From Bradyrhizobium sp. CCBAU 51627 (GTDB taxonomy: Bacteria; Pseudomonadota; Alphaproteobacteria; Rhizobiales; Xanthobacteraceae), in contig NZ_LBJG01000074.1 of the NCBI RefSeq assembly GCF_028128765.1, positions 1 through 34,531 of the forward strand: a DNA stretch of 34,531 nt, read 5' to 3'. Positions within the stretch are counted from its first letter, which is position 1; every line of letters starts with the position of its first letter. The notes beneath the pieces were generated by a model. It was not told the origin of the DNA, ran no database searches, and saw only the letters and a list, made by a program, of their open reading frames with translations. The position numbers and the translations under genes are program-made. Positions 32,589 through 34,531 of the stretch are shown here, in pieces.

Positions 32589-33101
32589 ATGGCAGCGACT
32601 ACAGAGCGCGCGGTCCTGGCAGGAGGTTGCTTCTGGGGAATGCAGCAGCTGCTCAGGCGCCTGCCCGGTGTCGTCTCGACGCGGGTCGGCTACTCGGGCG
32701 GCGACGTCAAGAACGCTACGTATCGCGACCACGGAACGCACGCCGAAGCGCTCGAGATCGTATTCGACCCGAGTCAGACGAGCTTCCGAGAGTTGCTCGA
32801 GTTCTTCTTCCAGATCCACGACCCGACGACGCTCAACCGGCAGGGAAACGACCGAGGCACAAGCTACAGGTCGGCGATTTTCTACACTACCGAGGAGCAG
32901 CGCCGCGTCGCCGAGGATACCATCGCCGACGTCGAGGCGTCAGGGCTGTGGCCGGGCAAGGTTGTGACCGAGATTTCACCCGCCGGCGATTTCTGGGAGG
33001 CCGAGCCCGAGCACCAGGACTACCTGGAACGGCATCCGAACGGCTACACCTGCCATTTCGTCCGGCCCCAGTGGAAGTTGTCGGTCAGAACTCGGGCCTA
33101 A
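32589..33101 (+). CDS. msrA: Peptide-methionine (S)-S-oxide reductase MsrA
   Basis: The 170-residue enzyme reduces the S form of methionine sulfoxide. The active-site motif GGCFWG with Cys14 is at the expected place. Other family parts are RVGYSGGDVKNATYRDHGTHAEA, here in two pieces, then IHDPTTLNRQGNDRGTSYRS and EPEHQDYLERHPNGYTCHF. Resolving cysteines near the C-terminus are not obvious; only the Cys in YTCHF remains, so recycling may use external thiols or thioredoxin directly. A GGAGG site lies inside the msrB end, indicating coupling. Together with msrB it repairs oxidised proteins. Confidence 0.94.
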   Translation: MAATTERAVLAGGCFWGMQQLLRRLPGVVSTRVGYSGGDVKNATYRDHGTHAEALEIVFDPSQTSFRELLEFFFQIHDPTTLNRQGNDRGTSYRSAIFYTTEEQRRVAEDTIADVEASGLWPGKVVTEISPAGDFWEAEPEHQDYLERHPNGYTCHFVRPQWKLSVRTRA

Positions 33102-33114
33102 GGAGATTAACTAT

Positions 33115-34395
33115 ATGACCCGTCCGCGATCGTCGAAGCTCTTCCTTATACCTCTCGTGTTGCTTCTGTTCGGGACTCTCGGAATAGAAGCACGCGCTTC
33201 TGAGCTTGTAGGTCATGTCTACGTGCAGACCAATGAAACCCAGAACCGCATCATGCACTTCGGTCGCAACGCGGATGGGCAACTAAAGCTACTCGAGAGT
33301 ATCCCTACCGGGGGCGCTGGGTCTGGCGTCTTCAAGCCGATCAGCGGCCAAAAGAGTGCGCCCAACGCATTCGAGGGCGCTGGCAGCGTGATCCTGGCCG
33401 AATCCAACACTCTGCTGTTCACGACGAACGGCGGCGACAACAGCGTGACGAGCTTCCGGGTGAGTCCAGACGGCAAGCTGACGCTGATCGATCGACAACC
33501 GACTGGCGAGCCCGTAATAGGGCGCAGCGGAACGGCGAAGTCGCTCGCCTACCGCTCCCAAAGTCGAACTCTATACGTGCTCCATGCCTTCGGCCCCAAC
33601 CACCTCCGGTCATACACGGTTGCCGAGGACGGCAAGCTGAAGCTGCGCCCGGAGCGGGCTTCGGTAAATACCGCGACAAAGACCGATCGGGTGTCGACAC
33701 AAGCTGTCCTGTCGCCCGACGGCCGGTTCCTGCTGGTCGATATTCTTTTCGACGCTCGTCCAGCCGTCAATCCGGACGGGTCGCCAAATCTGGTCGTGGC
33801 GAACGCCCCCGATCCAGACGGGCTCGTGATATTCCCGGTGCGCGACGACGGCGCACTCGGCGAGGCCTCCTTCGCCAATGCCGGCGGCGCGGGACCATTC
33901 TACATCGCCTTCCTCAACCGGAGCCGCGATACTTTCCTGAACGGTTTCGCGGTAGGAGACGGCGTGCTAGTGAGTCGCATTAATGGCGAGGGTCGGGTGA
34001 CCGACGGTCCTTTGGCCCCGATCGATACCGCGCTCGGGAAGCCATCTGAGCTCTGTTGGCTGCAGGTGACATCTGACAACTCGCTGGTGCTCGCGACCAA
34101 CTTCGGATACGGAACGGTCTCGACCTACCGGCTTGTAGACGGCCGATTGAGCCTTCTCCAGGACCCGGCCAACAAAGCGATACCGGGCGACGGTACCTTC
34201 CGCGCTGTGAACGGGCTCGTCAGCAGCGGACCCAGCGACAGCTGGTTGACGCCCGACGACCAGTACTTCTACCAGATCTTTGGAAATGCCCAGGTGCTTG
34301 TCAGCTACCGCCTCGACAAGACGAGCGGCAGACTGACGGAGATTGGTCGAAACCCGATTCCCTACAACAGCACCCAGGGCCTCGCGGGATTCTAG
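33115..34395 (+). CDS. Exported lactonase-like beta-propeller protein
   Basis: The 426-residue protein has a Sec signal peptide (LFLIPLVLLLFGTLGIEARA, cleavage near residue 29) and a body of repeated beta-blade motifs. Examples are VYVQTNETQNRIMHFGRNAD, LLFTTNGGDNSVTSFRVSPD, TLYVLHAFGPNHLRSYTVAE and LATNFGYGTVSTYRLVDGR. These fit the seven-bladed lactonase/YVTN family (PF10282 type). Enzymatic activity is uncertain; such exported members may simply bind ligands. AAGGAG stands 9 bases before the ATG, and the gene lies 13 bases after msrA, in the same operon. The reason for joining methionine repair and an exported propeller is unclear. Confidence 0.8.
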   Translation: MTRPRSSKLFLIPLVLLLFGTLGIEARASELVGHVYVQTNETQNRIMHFGRNADGQLKLLESIPTGGAGSGVFKPISGQKSAPNAFEGAGSVILAESNTLLFTTNGGDNSVTSFRVSPDGKLTLIDRQPTGEPVIGRSGTAKSLAYRSQSRTLYVLHAFGPNHLRSYTVAEDGKLKLRPERASVNTATKTDRVSTQAVLSPDGRFLLVDILFDARPAVNPDGSPNLVVANAPDPDGLVIFPVRDDGALGEASFANAGGAGPFYIAFLNRSRDTFLNGFAVGDGVLVSRINGEGRVTDGPLAPIDTALGKPSELCWLQVTSDNSLVLATNFGYGTVSTYRLVDGRLSLLQDPANKAIPGDGTFRAVNGLVSSGPSDSWLTPDDQYFYQIFGNAQVLVSYRLDKTSGRLTEIGRNPIPYNSTQGLAGF

Positions 34396-34531
34396 ACATC
34401 TACGGAGCGCGATCGACCAGGCAAGATCCAGCTAATCCGTCGTCCGTGAAGAACTCCCAAGCCGTTGATTTGGAATCCAGAAGCGGTGTTTTGCCGTGAC
34501 TGGATTTGCCGGAAAGCGGGCCTTTGGAGCG
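34396..34531. other. Right end of window, no feature seen
   Basis: The last 136 bases hold no open frame or hairpin that could be supported and no copy of the tRNA-Met 3' end. Confidence 0.4.

Noticed and set aside
12553..34531. Search for an attR copy of the tRNA-Met 3' end
   Set aside because: No sequence resembling the last 20 bases of the tRNA was found downstream, so the right border could not be set.

Overview
The window looks like chromosomal DNA of Bradyrhizobium or a close Bradyrhizobiaceae relative. This rests on the high-GC, alphaproteobacterial-type gene set (a fliF-fliG-fliH-fliN-flbD operon, SciP, a PmtA-type phospholipid methyltransferase), on intergenic palindromic repeats of a kind I associate with Bradyrhizobium genomes, and on the many long antisense open frames typical of such DNA. 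The species assignment is inference; no marker gene was compared.

Positions 1-12630 are backbone. An M20 peptidase is followed by the minus-strand flagellar operon fliF-fliG-fliH-fliN-flbD (6559 down to 1402), which ends at a strong terminator. Upstream lies sciP (DUF1153, a CtrA antagonist in Caulobacter), then the fliK-flgD operon. Two 13-bp palindromes of the form GGCAA-N3-TTGCC lie upstream of fliF and of fliK. A sigma-54 -24/-12 promoter sits directly before fliK. Since FlbD is the sigma-54 activator encoded here, these look like its targets. On the plus strand follow mnmA, pmtA, a small secreted Pro-rich protein and a CAT-anticodon tRNA (tRNA-Met) with its promoter.

Positions 12630-14290 are debris: 3' parts of three other tRNAs (Glu-, Ser- and Gly-like), a diverged direct repeat and the C-terminal 53 codons of a serine recombinase. 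This is what repeated integration and decay beside a tRNA gene leaves behind. Positions 14291-27922 form an accessory block with locally much lower GC. It holds a three-domain RecB-nuclease/RNase H-like/SF1 helicase divergent from a WYL regulator, a pentapeptide-repeat protein, three further PD-(D/E)XK-like nuclease candidates, a Tat-exported protein, an agmatine deiminase, a PP2C phosphatase and a DUF2130 protein that also carries a PD-(D/E)XK-like motif. The composition is that of a defence-type island; function is inferred, not shown.

Positions 28294-34531 hold a TPR-gene remnant and a DNA-repair group (SRAP protein and two related small Cys-rich proteins, divergent from a Ku end-joining gene). 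A 630-base stretch without a convincing gene follows, and then the operon msrB-msrA-lactonase-like propeller. No right-hand attachment repeat matching the tRNA-Met 3' end was found, so the island border on that side is open. No CRISPR array, rRNA, intact insertion sequence or intact integrase is visible.
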